The position numbers were made by a program, and so were the translations under genes. Source: Deltaproteobacteria bacterium (GTDB lineage Bacteria; Desulfobacterota; Binatia; UBA9968). From it: a stretch of 61,876 nt of DNA. The notes under the pieces are model-generated. The model was not told the DNA's origin. It saw nothing but the letters and a program-made list of their open reading frames with translations, and searched no databases. The stretch is taken from positions 1 through 61,876 of the forward strand of contig JACQUW010000266.1 in the NCBI GenBank assembly GCA_016210115.1, read 5' to 3'. Of the stretch, positions 53,120 through 61,772 are shown piece after piece. Numbering within the stretch: the first letter of the stretch is position 1; every line of letters begins with the position of its first letter.

Positions 53120-53223
53120 CCTTGAAGATTTGGGAGGGCCAACGGACAGGATCATCGCTGGGTCTCTTAATGGTAACGAGGCGAGGTTTTGCGAATAGGC
53201 GGAGCCAAGAAAGGAGTAACAGG

Positions 53224-54684
53224 ATGGAGTGGGACCGAGAAACAGACGTTATCGTGGTCGGTTACGGCGGGGCAGGGGGAATGGCTGCAATTGCGGCGCA
53301 CGACGCCGGCGCGTCCGTCTTGATTCTGGAAAAAATGTCGCAGGAGGGAGGAACGACCCGAACCTCGGGCGGACGAATGCGTATCGTTCTGGATCCCGAG
53401 AGAGCGGTCGATTTCTATAATAAGATTTGTGAGGGAACGACGCCGCGTGATCTCTTACAGACGTACGTTTACGAAGGTCTCAAGGTGCCGGAATGGATCC
53501 GGGCATTGGGAGGCGAAGTGGAGGAGTCCGTTGACGGCCCGCACCATTATCCGCTGCATCTCGAGCCTGACATTGCGGGCGCGGATTCCATCAGCCCCAA
53601 TAGGCATCGTGTCAAGGGCCCCTTCGGCAGCAAAGAAAAGTCAGGTGGAGGCGGGGCCAATCTCATAACTCTGCTGGTGAAGAATGTCACGCAGCGAAAG
53701 ATCGAGGTTTTGCTCGACACCCCGGCGACGAAGCTGATCACGAACGAGGAAGGCGGCGTGATCGGTCTCGAGGCCAGGCACAAGGGCAACCCTTTGAGGA
53801 TCAAAGCGAAACGGGGCGTCATCCTGACCTGCGGTGGCTTTTCGGCGAATCCAGCGATGCTTCTCGAGTACGTGGGGCAAAATTATTACCTACCGTATTG
53901 TAATCCGGGTAACACCGGCGACGGGATTCATATGGTGATGGAGATTGGCGCTGACTTATGGCACATGAGCGCCGTCGTAGCGGGATTCGGCTATAAAGTG
54001 CCGGATTACGATTATCCTGTCCCCCACAAAATGCCCCTGCCGGGATACGTTTATGTGGACCAAAAGGCAAAAAGGTTCATGAATGAGACGGGAGTGGATT
54101 CTCATCTCATGTGGACCCAAGTGTTTTACTGGGATGTGAGAACGTGCAGCTACCCCCGGGTGCCGTGTTTTGTCATTTTTGATGCAGATACATTTGGCGC
54201 AGGTCCGATAGCCACCACGCTAAGGGGCAAAATCGGCGATGTTTATCAATGGAGCGAAGACAATCAGCCGGAGCTGGAGAGAGGATGGATCGCGCAAGCT
54301 GAGACAATTGATCTCTTGGCCAAGAAGATCGAGGTCAGTCCCGAGACCCTGCAAGAAACTATTTCGCGCTACAATATGTCTTGCATCGGCGGTTATGACC
54401 CGGAATTCAATAGAACCCTGCAAACTCTCAGTCCCGTGATGCGCCCTCCCTTTTACGCGATGCGCCTATTCCCTTGCGTTTTGAATACCCAGGGAGGCGC
54501 CCGGCGGAACGCTCGGGCGCAAGTCCTAAACGTTCATGGCAATCCCATACCCCGGCTTTATAGCGCGGGCGAATTCGGATCTCTTTTTCATCGCTTTTAC
54601 ATCGGCGCAGGCAACGTTCGCGAATGCATCGTGTTCGGCCGAATTGCGGGTCAGAACGCGGCCGCAGAAACACCCTGGAAGTAA
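53224..54684 (+). CDS. FAD-dependent oxidoreductase (fumarate-reductase/KstD-like)
   Basis: This is a flavoprotein of 486 residues. The FAD motif is DVIVVGYGGAGGMAAIAAHDAGASVLILEK, followed by GGTTRTSGGRM. The C-terminal FAD contact is LYSAGEFGSLFHRFYIGAGNVRECIVFGRIAGQNAA. The family includes fumarate reductases, 3-ketosteroid dehydrogenases and alpha,beta-desaturases. There is no haem or Fe-S region. It may donate electrons to the ETF encoded at the start of the island. I chose the ATG at 53224, which has AAAGGAG upstream; the longer frame runs through the preceding gene. Confidence 0.87.
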   Translation: MEWDRETDVIVVGYGGAGGMAAIAAHDAGASVLILEKMSQEGGTTRTSGGRMRIVLDPERAVDFYNKICEGTTPRDLLQTYVYEGLKVPEWIRALGGEVEESVDGPHHYPLHLEPDIAGADSISPNRHRVKGPFGSKEKSGGGGANLITLLVKNVTQRKIEVLLDTPATKLITNEEGGVIGLEARHKGNPLRIKAKRGVILTCGGFSANPAMLLEYVGQNYYLPYCNPGNTGDGIHMVMEIGADLWHMSAVVAGFGYKVPDYDYPVPHKMPLPGYVYVDQKAKRFMNETGVDSHLMWTQVFYWDVRTCSYPRVPCFVIFDADTFGAGPIATTLRGKIGDVYQWSEDNQPELERGWIAQAETIDLLAKKIEVSPETLQETISRYNMSCIGGYDPEFNRTLQTLSPVMRPPFYAMRLFPCVLNTQGGARRNARAQVLNVHGNPIPRLYSAGEFGSLFHRFYIGAGNVRECIVFGRIAGQNAAAETPWK

Positions 54685-54729
54685 ACTTCTGCACATGACT
54701 TTGTTGATCTCCCAAAGTGATTCAAAAAC

Positions 54730-56097
54730 ATGACGAACAGTTGGACATACAAGTTGTCGGAATTCGTGGCGGGTGCGAATTACAAGGATTTTTCCCCCGA
54801 CGTTAAAGAAACGGCAAAGCGCGCGATTTTGGATACCGTCGGCGTTGCTTTTGCCGGGGCCCGAGAGGGTATCAGCGCGATCGCGTGCGCGCTGGCGGAT
54901 GAAGAGAGATGCAGCGGCGATGCTACGATCATCGGGACGAGCAAGCGCTCGTCGGTGTTGAATTGCGCGTTCTGTAGCGGCGTCATCTTTCACGCTTTAG
55001 ATTTCGATGATTCGTACTATGATTACGATAGCCCTACGAGACTTCATCCATCCTCGCCGATCCTCGCGGCGTGCTTCGCCCTCGCGGAGAAGCTAAGGGC
55101 AAGCGGCCAGGCATTTCTGGAGGCCTTCGTTGTTGGTTTCGAGGTTACCGGAGCGCTTAATAGAGGCTTAGGCCCGTCCCACTACGGTCGCGGCTGGCAT
55201 GCGACGTCGACGTTAGGAACTTTTGGCGCTACAGCGGCGGCGAGTAAGTTGCTTAAACTGCCAAGGGAGCAGATCCAGGTTGCATTTGGAACGGCGGCTT
55301 CGCTGGCTTCGGGAACCCGGCAGAACGTGGGGACGATGGTAAAGCCGCTGCACGTCGGGCATGCGGCGAGAAACGGGGCTTTAGCCGCGTTGTTGTCTTC
55401 CAGAGGGAGCACCGCAGACAAAAACATTTTTGACGAAGAAATGGGCTTCGCTTTGTTCTCTGACAGAAGCGATTGGCGACCGTCGAGGGCATTCGAATCA
55501 TTGGGTTCTCCCTGGGCTATTGTTCAACCAGGCATACGGGTGAAGCGCTACCCATCCTGTGGGGGGACCCATAAAGCCCTGGATGCTCTTTTTCACATCC
55601 TCGGGAATAGCCGGCTTCACGCGAATGATGTTGAAAAAGTTACGGTCTTTGTTCCGGAGTACCCCAAGGCGCTCATCCACCCCCGGCCGCAAACCGGACT
55701 TCAGGGAAAGTTCAGTATGGGGTATTGCTTGTCGGCGGGAATTATAGATGGTCATGTCGGCATCCAATCGTTCACCGATTCGGCGGTGCTGCGGCCCAAG
55801 CCGCAGGCCCTCTTGCGAAAAGTCGAGGTTGTTGAGCGGCCTTGCGCAGGTGACTCGAGTGTGGAGGTACGGATCCACTGTCGCGGCGGGTCGGAGTTTT
55901 CCGCCAAGACGTTGCACTCGCCGGGTTCTCCTTTTAACCCATTAACGTGGTCAGAATTGGAACAAAAGTTTAACGAGTGCGTCCAGACCATAATGCCTCC
56001 CGAGTATCCACCAAAGCTCATAGAGCGGATCAAGAGCTTCGAGCAGCTTGAATCTTTATCGGTTTTGACGGATATGCTACGCAATAGCGTCAGTTAA
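54730..56097 (+). CDS. MmgE/PrpD-family protein
   Basis: The protein has 455 residues and belongs to the MmgE/PrpD family, which includes 2-methylcitrate dehydratase and cis-aconitate decarboxylase. The segments FHALDFDDSYYDYDSPTRLHPSSPILAACFALAE, GRGWHATSTLGTFGATAAASKLL and YPSCGGTHKALDAL are characteristic. The enzyme acts on branched or tricarboxylic acids, consistent with the adjacent tricarboxylate transporter. No methylcitrate synthase or lyase is nearby, so the classic methylcitrate cycle is not supported. The exact reaction is unknown. Confidence 0.88.
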   Translation: MTNSWTYKLSEFVAGANYKDFSPDVKETAKRAILDTVGVAFAGAREGISAIACALADEERCSGDATIIGTSKRSSVLNCAFCSGVIFHALDFDDSYYDYDSPTRLHPSSPILAACFALAEKLRASGQAFLEAFVVGFEVTGALNRGLGPSHYGRGWHATSTLGTFGATAAASKLLKLPREQIQVAFGTAASLASGTRQNVGTMVKPLHVGHAARNGALAALLSSRGSTADKNIFDEEMGFALFSDRSDWRPSRAFESLGSPWAIVQPGIRVKRYPSCGGTHKALDALFHILGNSRLHANDVEKVTVFVPEYPKALIHPRPQTGLQGKFSMGYCLSAGIIDGHVGIQSFTDSAVLRPKPQALLRKVEVVERPCAGDSSVEVRIHCRGGSEFSAKTLHSPGSPFNPLTWSELEQKFNECVQTIMPPEYPPKLIERIKSFEQLESLSVLTDMLRNSVS

Positions 56098-56125
56098 CCG
56101 GCACGCTTCCCTGTCCATACGTCCT

Positions 56126-57643
56126 ATGGTTATCGATGCCTTCATCAGCGCGCTCTTCCAGGTGCTGCAGTGGAAAGCTCTGGGCTTTATGCTGCTTGGC
56201 ATTGGGATTGGATTTTGGATCGGACTTCTTCCCGGTCTGGGAGGCGGCGTTACTCTCTCCCTGATGCTTGCCTTTATCTTTGGAATGAAGCCGGTCGAAG
56301 CTTTTGCTTTTCTGCTTGGAATGCATTCCGTAACAGCTACGACGGGCGACATCACTTCGATCCTATTCGGTGTGCCCGGGGAGGGAATCGCAGCCGCGAC
56401 CATTCTCGATGGCCATCCGATGGCCAAAAAGGGAGAGGCCGGGCGGGCGATCGGGGCGGCCCTGATGAGCTCTCTGGTTGGAGCGATAATAGGCGCCGCC
56501 GCTCTCGCCCTTTCTGTTCCCATTCTCAGGCCGTTAGTCCTTCTGTTCGGGGCGCCCGAGCTTTTTATGTTCGCCGTTCTGGGCATCTCCTGCGTCTCCT
56601 CATTGATCGGCAGAGGTGTTCATGCTCAGATCCGCGGTTTGGCGGCCGGCTCGCTGGGGTTGCTTCTTTCGACAGTCGGGCTTGACCCTTCAACCGGCCA
56701 GCTTCGCTATGATCTGGGATTGCTGTTTCTGTGGGATGGAGTTGGGCTGGTTCCTGCAGTGGTGGGCTTATTCGCCATTCCTGAAATCGTAGATCTCGCG
56801 GTTCGCAGGACCGCGATTGCCGGAATGGCTCCCGCGGGAAAGCTGAGCGGAGGTGTTTGGGAAGGTGTCAGGGATACGTTCCGTTACTTCGGCATCACGT
56901 TCCGGAGCTCTCTCATCGGACTGTGGGTCGGAGTGCTTCCGGGTATAGGCGCGGGAGCGGGACAGTGGATGGCCTATGCTCACGCCATCCAGAGCGCGTC
57001 TCCTGAGGAGCGCAAGGGTTTTGGGAAAGGCGACGTGCGCGGGGTTTTGGCGCCCGGCGCTTTGAACAATGCCAAGGAAGGAGGAGATCTTATCCCGACT
57101 CTTGCCTTCGGCGTGCCGGGGAGCACGGGCATGGCGATTCTTCTGGGCGCCTTCTTGATCCTGGGTCTCGTGCCCGGCCCGGATATGTTGACGAAGCATC
57201 TCGACGTGACGTTCTCGATGGTCTGGACCATCGTCATCGCCAACATGATCACGGTTTTCATTTGCCTTGGCTTTGTTGACTACATTGCTAAGGTCACCAC
57301 GATTCGCGGAACGGTTCTCATACCGTTTCTCGTTCTATTGGTTTTTATTGGAAGCTATGCCGCCAGTAATGACCTCACCAATCTAGCGGTAACGATCCTG
57401 TTCGGAGGTTTGGGTTATTTCATGGTCCGCTTCGACTGGCCTCGCCCGCCTTTGATTCTTGGTTTCATTTTGGGACGCATGGCTGAGACCTACCTGCACA
57501 TTTCATTATCCCGGTACGGGGCGGAGTGGGTGCTTCGTCCCGGAGTGATTATCCAGTTTTTCCTTGTGCTCTTCGTTTTTGCTTACCCGTATCTGCAGGA
57601 CAGGTGGACGCGGAGCCGGACACGGACCGTCGTCAGTCCATGA
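56126..57643 (+). CDS. tctA: Tripartite tricarboxylate transporter, large permease TctA
   Basis: This is the large integral-membrane subunit, 505 residues, with about ten to twelve hydrophobic segments. Family motifs are FWIGLLPGLGGG near the N-terminus, LGMHSVTATTGDITSILFGVPGEG and later GVLPGIGAGAGQW. It imports a carboxylate with the binding proteins above, using an ion gradient. It overlaps tctB by ATGA. Confidence 0.95.
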   Translation: MVIDAFISALFQVLQWKALGFMLLGIGIGFWIGLLPGLGGGVTLSLMLAFIFGMKPVEAFAFLLGMHSVTATTGDITSILFGVPGEGIAAATILDGHPMAKKGEAGRAIGAALMSSLVGAIIGAAALALSVPILRPLVLLFGAPELFMFAVLGISCVSSLIGRGVHAQIRGLAAGSLGLLLSTVGLDPSTGQLRYDLGLLFLWDGVGLVPAVVGLFAIPEIVDLAVRRTAIAGMAPAGKLSGGVWEGVRDTFRYFGITFRSSLIGLWVGVLPGIGAGAGQWMAYAHAIQSASPEERKGFGKGDVRGVLAPGALNNAKEGGDLIPTLAFGVPGSTGMAILLGAFLILGLVPGPDMLTKHLDVTFSMVWTIVIANMITVFICLGFVDYIAKVTTIRGTVLIPFLVLLVFIGSYAASNDLTNLAVTILFGGLGYFMVRFDWPRPPLILGFILGRMAETYLHISLSRYGAEWVLRPGVIIQFFLVLFVFAYPYLQDRWTRSRTRTVVSP

Positions 57644-58119
57644 ACCAGAAATCCAGACTCTTGCTGAACTTGGTATTGATGTTTGTTTCGGCCTGGGCCG
57701 TCTACACTGCCATGGCTTGGCCCTGGCGTGCGGCGCTATTTCCAATGGCTATGGGAATACCGCTTTTCTTTCTTAGCCTGGCCGATTTAGCATTATCCCT
57801 GCTCGCCTCGAAACCCGCCAGTGAGCAGCCATCGATGGATTTCAGGCTATCAGAAGACGTGCCACCGCTGACCGCGAGTCGACGAACGGTGGAAATGTTT
57901 TGCTGGATTATCGGCTTCTACCTGATAATCGTGCTGTTGGGCTTTTACCTGGCGGTACCGCTGTTTGTTTTTCTTTGCCTTCGATTACTTGGCCGTGAGG
58001 GATGGCTTCTGTCACTGCTACTCGCCGCTTTGGCCTGGAGTTTTGTCTACATATTGTTGGGTCGGTTGCTGCAGCTTCCGTTTCCCGAGGGATGGCTCAG
58101 TTCGGTTCTTCCGCTTTAG
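57640..58119 (+). CDS. tctB: Tripartite tricarboxylate transporter, small subunit TctB
   Basis: This is the small membrane subunit, 159 residues, with four hydrophobic segments (LLLNLVLMFVSAWAVYTA, AALFPMAMGIPLFFLSLADLALSLLA, FCWIIGFYLIIVLLGFYLAVPLFVF and LLLAALAWSFVYILLGRLL). It starts inside the tctA stop. Together with tctA and the three binding proteins it completes a TTT system. The following 300 bases hold no gene except the attC-like site. Confidence 0.9.
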   Translation: MNQKSRLLLNLVLMFVSAWAVYTAMAWPWRAALFPMAMGIPLFFLSLADLALSLLASKPASEQPSMDFRLSEDVPPLTASRRTVEMFCWIIGFYLIIVLLGFYLAVPLFVFLCLRLLGREGWLLSLLLAALAWSFVYILLGRLLQLPFPEGWLSSVLPL

Positions 58120-58425
58120 TAAGGGTTAATTTGAATAGAACCCCGGCGCGCCGGCCGACGGGTTCATTGGCTGTTAGCGTATGCTCGAGATCGGATCCAG
58201 ATTGATTCGGTAGCGCTGCACGACCTCTCCGAGAGGCGGCAGAGCAGTTTCCGTTCGGTTGAACCACAAGCCATTTCTGCGATGGCAACAGTGAGCACGA
58301 TATGGTCCGTAAAGCTGCGCCGTAGTTGAAAAAGCGGGAAGTCTTTCGTCTAATCGGGTGATGCGCGTACACTGAAGCGATGATGTCTCCGGCGATGCCT
58401 CCGATCAATTCGAGCTCCGTCTTGG

Positions 58426-58482
58426 GTCGAACACGAAGCTCAGCGGCGGCAATCAGCCGTCCGCTGGAGCGACTTGTTGGCC
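58426..58482 (-). other. attC-like recombination site (integron cassette)
   Basis: On the minus strand GGCCAAC...GTTCGAC bound a 57-base hairpin. The inner stem GCTCCAGCGGACGGC pairs with GCCGCCGCTGAGC and leaves two unpaired extra bases, the hallmark of attC sites. The outer core boxes each differ by about one base from the consensus RYYYAAC/GTTRRRY. The stop of the GNAT gene lies inside it. No integron integrase was seen. Confidence 0.45.
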
Positions 58483-58989
58483 ATCCGCTTTGAATCCTTC
58501 ATGGAAAGCGACAGTTCCCTGCGGTATATATCCGTCGAAGGACAGAGCCAAGAAGACCTCCGGCGGCACCCCCTCGTGCACAAACCCTGGCATGTTCTTG
58601 AAGCCAAATCTCTTGTAGTAATCCGGATGCCCCACGAGACAGCAGCCTTGAGCATTAAGGTCTTTTAGGCGCGACAGCCCCTGCTGTATCAGAGCTTTGC
58701 CAACACCGTTCCGCTGGTATTCTGGCAACACCGACACAGGTCCAAGTCCGTACCAGTCCTGTGTTCCATCCGAAATGGTCACGGGAGAGAACGCGACATG
58801 CCCGACCACACGACCGTCCAGCTCTGCGACCAGCGATACCGTGAGCGCCTTGGCGGCACGCAGTGCTTCGATGATGAACTGCTCTGTGTGGTTGCTGATT
58901 TCTAGAGTTTCAAAAGCAGCACTCGTCACCTCGGTTATTGCGTGGATGTCCGCGCTTGTTTCAGTTCTGATAAAAATTTCGAGTTTCAT
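58453..58989 (-). CDS. GNAT-family N-acetyltransferase
   Basis: This acetyl-CoA-dependent transferase of 178 residues resembles the YhbS-type group. The acetyl-CoA motif is LPEYQRNGVGKALIQQGL, and the core strand is VVGHVAFSPVTISDG. The last residues (FKADGQQVAPADG) are encoded by the attC-like hairpin. GNAT genes are common integron cassettes. I chose the ATG at 58989, directly before EIFIRTETSADIHAI. The acceptor substrate is unknown. Confidence 0.85.
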   Translation of the reverse strand: MKLEIFIRTETSADIHAITEVTSAAFETLEISNHTEQFIIEALRAAKALTVSLVAELDGRVVGHVAFSPVTISDGTQDWYGLGPVSVLPEYQRNGVGKALIQQGLSRLKDLNAQGCCLVGHPDYYKRFGFKNMPGFVHEGVPPEVFLALSFDGYIPQGTVAFHEGFKADGQQVAPADG

Positions 58990-59292
58990 ACGTCTGCGTT
59001 CCCGTTTCTCTCTGGCCAAACAAGATTATCTAGTTCCGTATAGAACCGCATTCCTTCTGTATATTAGCTGTCCGCATCGCCGTCGCTCGGGCTCCTTTTA
59101 CAATGGCGACGATGATCTGTAAAGTCTTGTGTGTACGCCATCGTTGTAGTGCCATGTGTGCCCCAGCAGTTCCTGGACCGTCCGAGTATCATACGCTTTG
59201 CGGTCGAAGAACTTACCAAGGACTGGAAGCTGAGCAGTCCGCCGGTTGACTAATAACTTGACTTATACTTGACTCATCGCTAGGCTGGCATC

Positions 59293-60297
59293 ATGGCCTA
59301 CCAACCCAGTTTCGCAGTCACACCGCGACTGTTGGAGCGCGTCGAAAAGATCGCGGCTTTCAGGGAGAAAGTTCTTTCGGCGACGGTTCAGGTCGCCTGG
59401 ATTCCCGCGCTTCAAAAGGACGCCCGGGTTCGCAATACCTACAGTTCTACCGCTATTGAAGGTAATCCGTTGACTCTAGAGCAGGTGCGCGCTCTTGAGG
59501 AAGGAAGGACGCTTACGGCTGTGACCGAGCGGGCGCAGAGGGAAGTGCTCAATTACTTCGCCGGACTTAGATTTATCGAGAAGCGCGCGCATAAAAAACT
59601 GATCACGCATGAGGATGTGCTTAGGCTTCATGCGATCATAGGTGAAGGGGTGATGGAGCAGGGGAGAGCCGGACGTTACCGTGACATGCAGGTGCGGGTC
59701 GGGCGTTATGTTCCGCCGCCGCCGGAGCAAATCTCCGGTCTTGTAGCGGAGCTGCTGGACTGGTGGTCACGCGAGGCCACAAAATGGTCGCCAGTCCTCA
59801 CATCAGCTATTATCCATTACCGATTTGAGGAAATTCACCCGTTCGCCGATGGTAATGGGCGCACCGGTCGAACACTGGCTCTATGGGAGCTGTATCGGCG
59901 GGGCTTTGACACCCATCACATCTTCTCGGTTGATGAGTTTTACTGGCAGGACCGGCCCCGCTATTATCACGCGCTGGAGGCTGTAAGAACTCAAGGCGGG
60001 GACCTAACTGGCTGGCTGGAGTATGCTGCGGAGGGAGTTCAGCAGACACTTGAAAAGGTCTGGACACGGGTACAACGTCTTATGGCTGAGAGTGGAGTTA
60101 GACGAATTGTCTTGAGACCGAAGCAGGAAAAGCTCCTGAACCTCCTCCGTGATCACGCGAGCCTAACTCCGCGGCAGATTTGGGAAGATCTCGGCGTCTC
60201 CAGACAAGGAGCCATGGACCTGTTAAAGCCCCTTATCGAAGCAGGATTGATTCGGCGGGTTGGCACAAAAAAGTCAGGGCGATACATTCTTGCCTAA
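59293..60297 (+). CDS. Fic-family AMP-transferase-like protein
   Basis: Fic proteins modify targets with AMP or related groups. The product has 334 residues. The catalytic motif is HPFADGNGRTGR (about residues 186-197). An N-terminal inhibitory helix motif, SSTAIEGNP, places it in the self-inhibited class with the inhibitory helix in the same chain. A winged-helix domain (about 275-330, LTPRQIWEDLGVSRQGAMDLLKPLIEAGLI) follows, suggesting DNA binding or autoregulation. No toxin-antitoxin partner is adjacent. Confidence 0.93.
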   Translation: MAYQPSFAVTPRLLERVEKIAAFREKVLSATVQVAWIPALQKDARVRNTYSSTAIEGNPLTLEQVRALEEGRTLTAVTERAQREVLNYFAGLRFIEKRAHKKLITHEDVLRLHAIIGEGVMEQGRAGRYRDMQVRVGRYVPPPPEQISGLVAELLDWWSREATKWSPVLTSAIIHYRFEEIHPFADGNGRTGRTLALWELYRRGFDTHHIFSVDEFYWQDRPRYYHALEAVRTQGGDLTGWLEYAAEGVQQTLEKVWTRVQRLMAESGVRRIVLRPKQEKLLNLLRDHASLTPRQIWEDLGVSRQGAMDLLKPLIEAGLIRRVGTKKSGRYILA

Positions 60298-60310
60298 AAG
60301 TAAGCTAGGA

Positions 60311-60385
60311 AGCGCGAAGAGTTTAGCGGCAGGCAAATCTCCCCGAACGATATTTAGCGGTGTGATCCGTAAAACTCTTCGCGCT
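60311..60385. repeat. Inverted repeat between convergent genes
   Basis: AGCGCGAAGAGTTT (60311-60324) is repeated inverted at 60372-60385, with a 47-base spacer. TTTAGCGG occurs twice in the same stretch. It lies between the convergent Fic and VOC genes. It could be a long-loop terminator, a small RNA or a short mobile repeat. Confidence 0.5.
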
Positions 60386-60465
60386 CGTTTCGAAGCAGGG
60401 GATTGGTCAGGCATCTAAGCGTGAGTTCCTTCGGCGTATTCCCCGTCGCGTAAACCTGTGGAGCT

Positions 60466-61698
60466 TCATCCCCACGGCCCCAGGAACGGCTCGCCTTGAT
60501 AAACGTCCGGCATGGGGTCGATAACTTCGGGCCATTCACCGGGTTTTACCTTCGGCCTTAGCTCTTTGGGACGCGGCTTCCCATTCCATCCTACCTGCTC
60601 CATGTAATAATAGAGTTGCAGGCAATGACCGTCGGGATCGAATACATGCGCCGCGAAGTCGATGCCGGGATGGAGCTCCTGAGGCATATCGTCGATTACG
60701 CGCACGCCTAACTCCCGCAGGAAACGAACAGCATTTCTGAGTTGCTGATAATTCGCGAGTTGCAGTCCCAGGGCCATGCAGGTGGTATGCGGGCTTAATC
60801 CCAGCTTTTCGCGCAGGGAGATCGGGTAAAGCGCGAGAGAATGGTGCTCGGTATTGGCGCGCAGGAAGAGACAACGCTCGCCGTGCCAGGAAATTTCCTC
60901 GGTCAATATGAAACCCAGGTGTTCACGATAGAACAGTTCGGCCGCTCGGATGTCAGCCACAAAAAAGCTTAGCGGCCCAAGGCGGACGATCTTGAACGGG
61001 CGCGGCAACAGAATTCCATCCACATCGTAGGTGGGCGGCAGCCGCTCGATGTGCCGATATCCGGATAACAAATCAACCTTATCGTTGAGCGCCTGTTGGA
61101 CTTCATCGAATTCAGAGATCTGGGGAAGTTCCGGGGGTTCGTGGAAGCCCCGGTGGTACATCGCCGTCGGCTTGCTATGACCGTTCCAGCCGATCTGTTC
61201 CATACCATAGTAAAGCTCATTCGTGTGGCCGTCCGGATCGTAAAGATAAGTGTGCCAGTTTGAGCCCGGCATGTCGCGGCCGGAGCGCTGGACTTGAACA
61301 CCTTCCTCTTGAAACCACTTTATGGCGTTTGCCACCTCCTGCAGGCTTCCAACCTGCCAGGTTATCTGGTTGATGGTAATTCCGGGCTTAAATCGCCCTG
61401 TTGTATCCAGGGCGTCACGGACACGTTTGTTAAATAGCACCAGCGCGTGGTGATCCGTCCCATAGCGTGTGAAATAACCTTTGGGATCGCCCAATCCTGC
61501 GAGCTGATCGGGGCTTGTCGCTCTGCGCGAAAAATCGTTGTTGTCCGAAACACGAAAGCCCAAAATGTCGGTGTAAAACCGAACTCCCTCCTCCATGTGG
61601 ACGAGGTTAAAGCCAAAGTGGCCGAGGCGCCGGATCTTGAATGGTTGGGGAAGAAGGATTCCGCCGACGTTGAACTTCCGCTCTGCTGAAGGTTTCAT
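60466..61698 (-). CDS. Two-domain VOC dioxygenase-like protein
   Basis: The protein has 410 residues and two glyoxalase/extradiol (VOC) domains. Domain 1 (about 20-175) carries His in LGHFGFNL, His in DHHALVLF and Glu in TNELYYGME, a complete metal triad. Domain 2 (about 235-380) has LGPLSFFV without the first His, EHHSLALYP, and Gln in LQLYYYME. Extradiol dioxygenases usually keep the metal in their C-terminal domain. The enzyme may cleave a catechol-like ring, but the substrate is unknown. GGAGG-like bases (AGGAGGCAGG) precede the ATG. Confidence 0.87.
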   Translation of the reverse strand: MKPSAERKFNVGGILLPQPFKIRRLGHFGFNLVHMEEGVRFYTDILGFRVSDNNDFSRRATSPDQLAGLGDPKGYFTRYGTDHHALVLFNKRVRDALDTTGRFKPGITINQITWQVGSLQEVANAIKWFQEEGVQVQRSGRDMPGSNWHTYLYDPDGHTNELYYGMEQIGWNGHSKPTAMYHRGFHEPPELPQISEFDEVQQALNDKVDLLSGYRHIERLPPTYDVDGILLPRPFKIVRLGPLSFFVADIRAAELFYREHLGFILTEEISWHGERCLFLRANTEHHSLALYPISLREKLGLSPHTTCMALGLQLANYQQLRNAVRFLRELGVRVIDDMPQELHPGIDFAAHVFDPDGHCLQLYYYMEQVGWNGKPRPKELRPKVKPGEWPEVIDPMPDVYQGEPFLGPWG

Positions 61699-61772
61699 TC
61701 CTGCCTCCTCTTTTGATTGCGCTTTTTATAGTATCTTGTCTGAGGCTCGACAGCAAAATCCTCGCGCCCCCC

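Noticed and set aside
52852..53223. 124-codon extension of the flavoprotein frame
   Set aside because: It overlaps a binding-protein gene in another frame; the inner ATG has a ribosome site and directly precedes the FAD motif.
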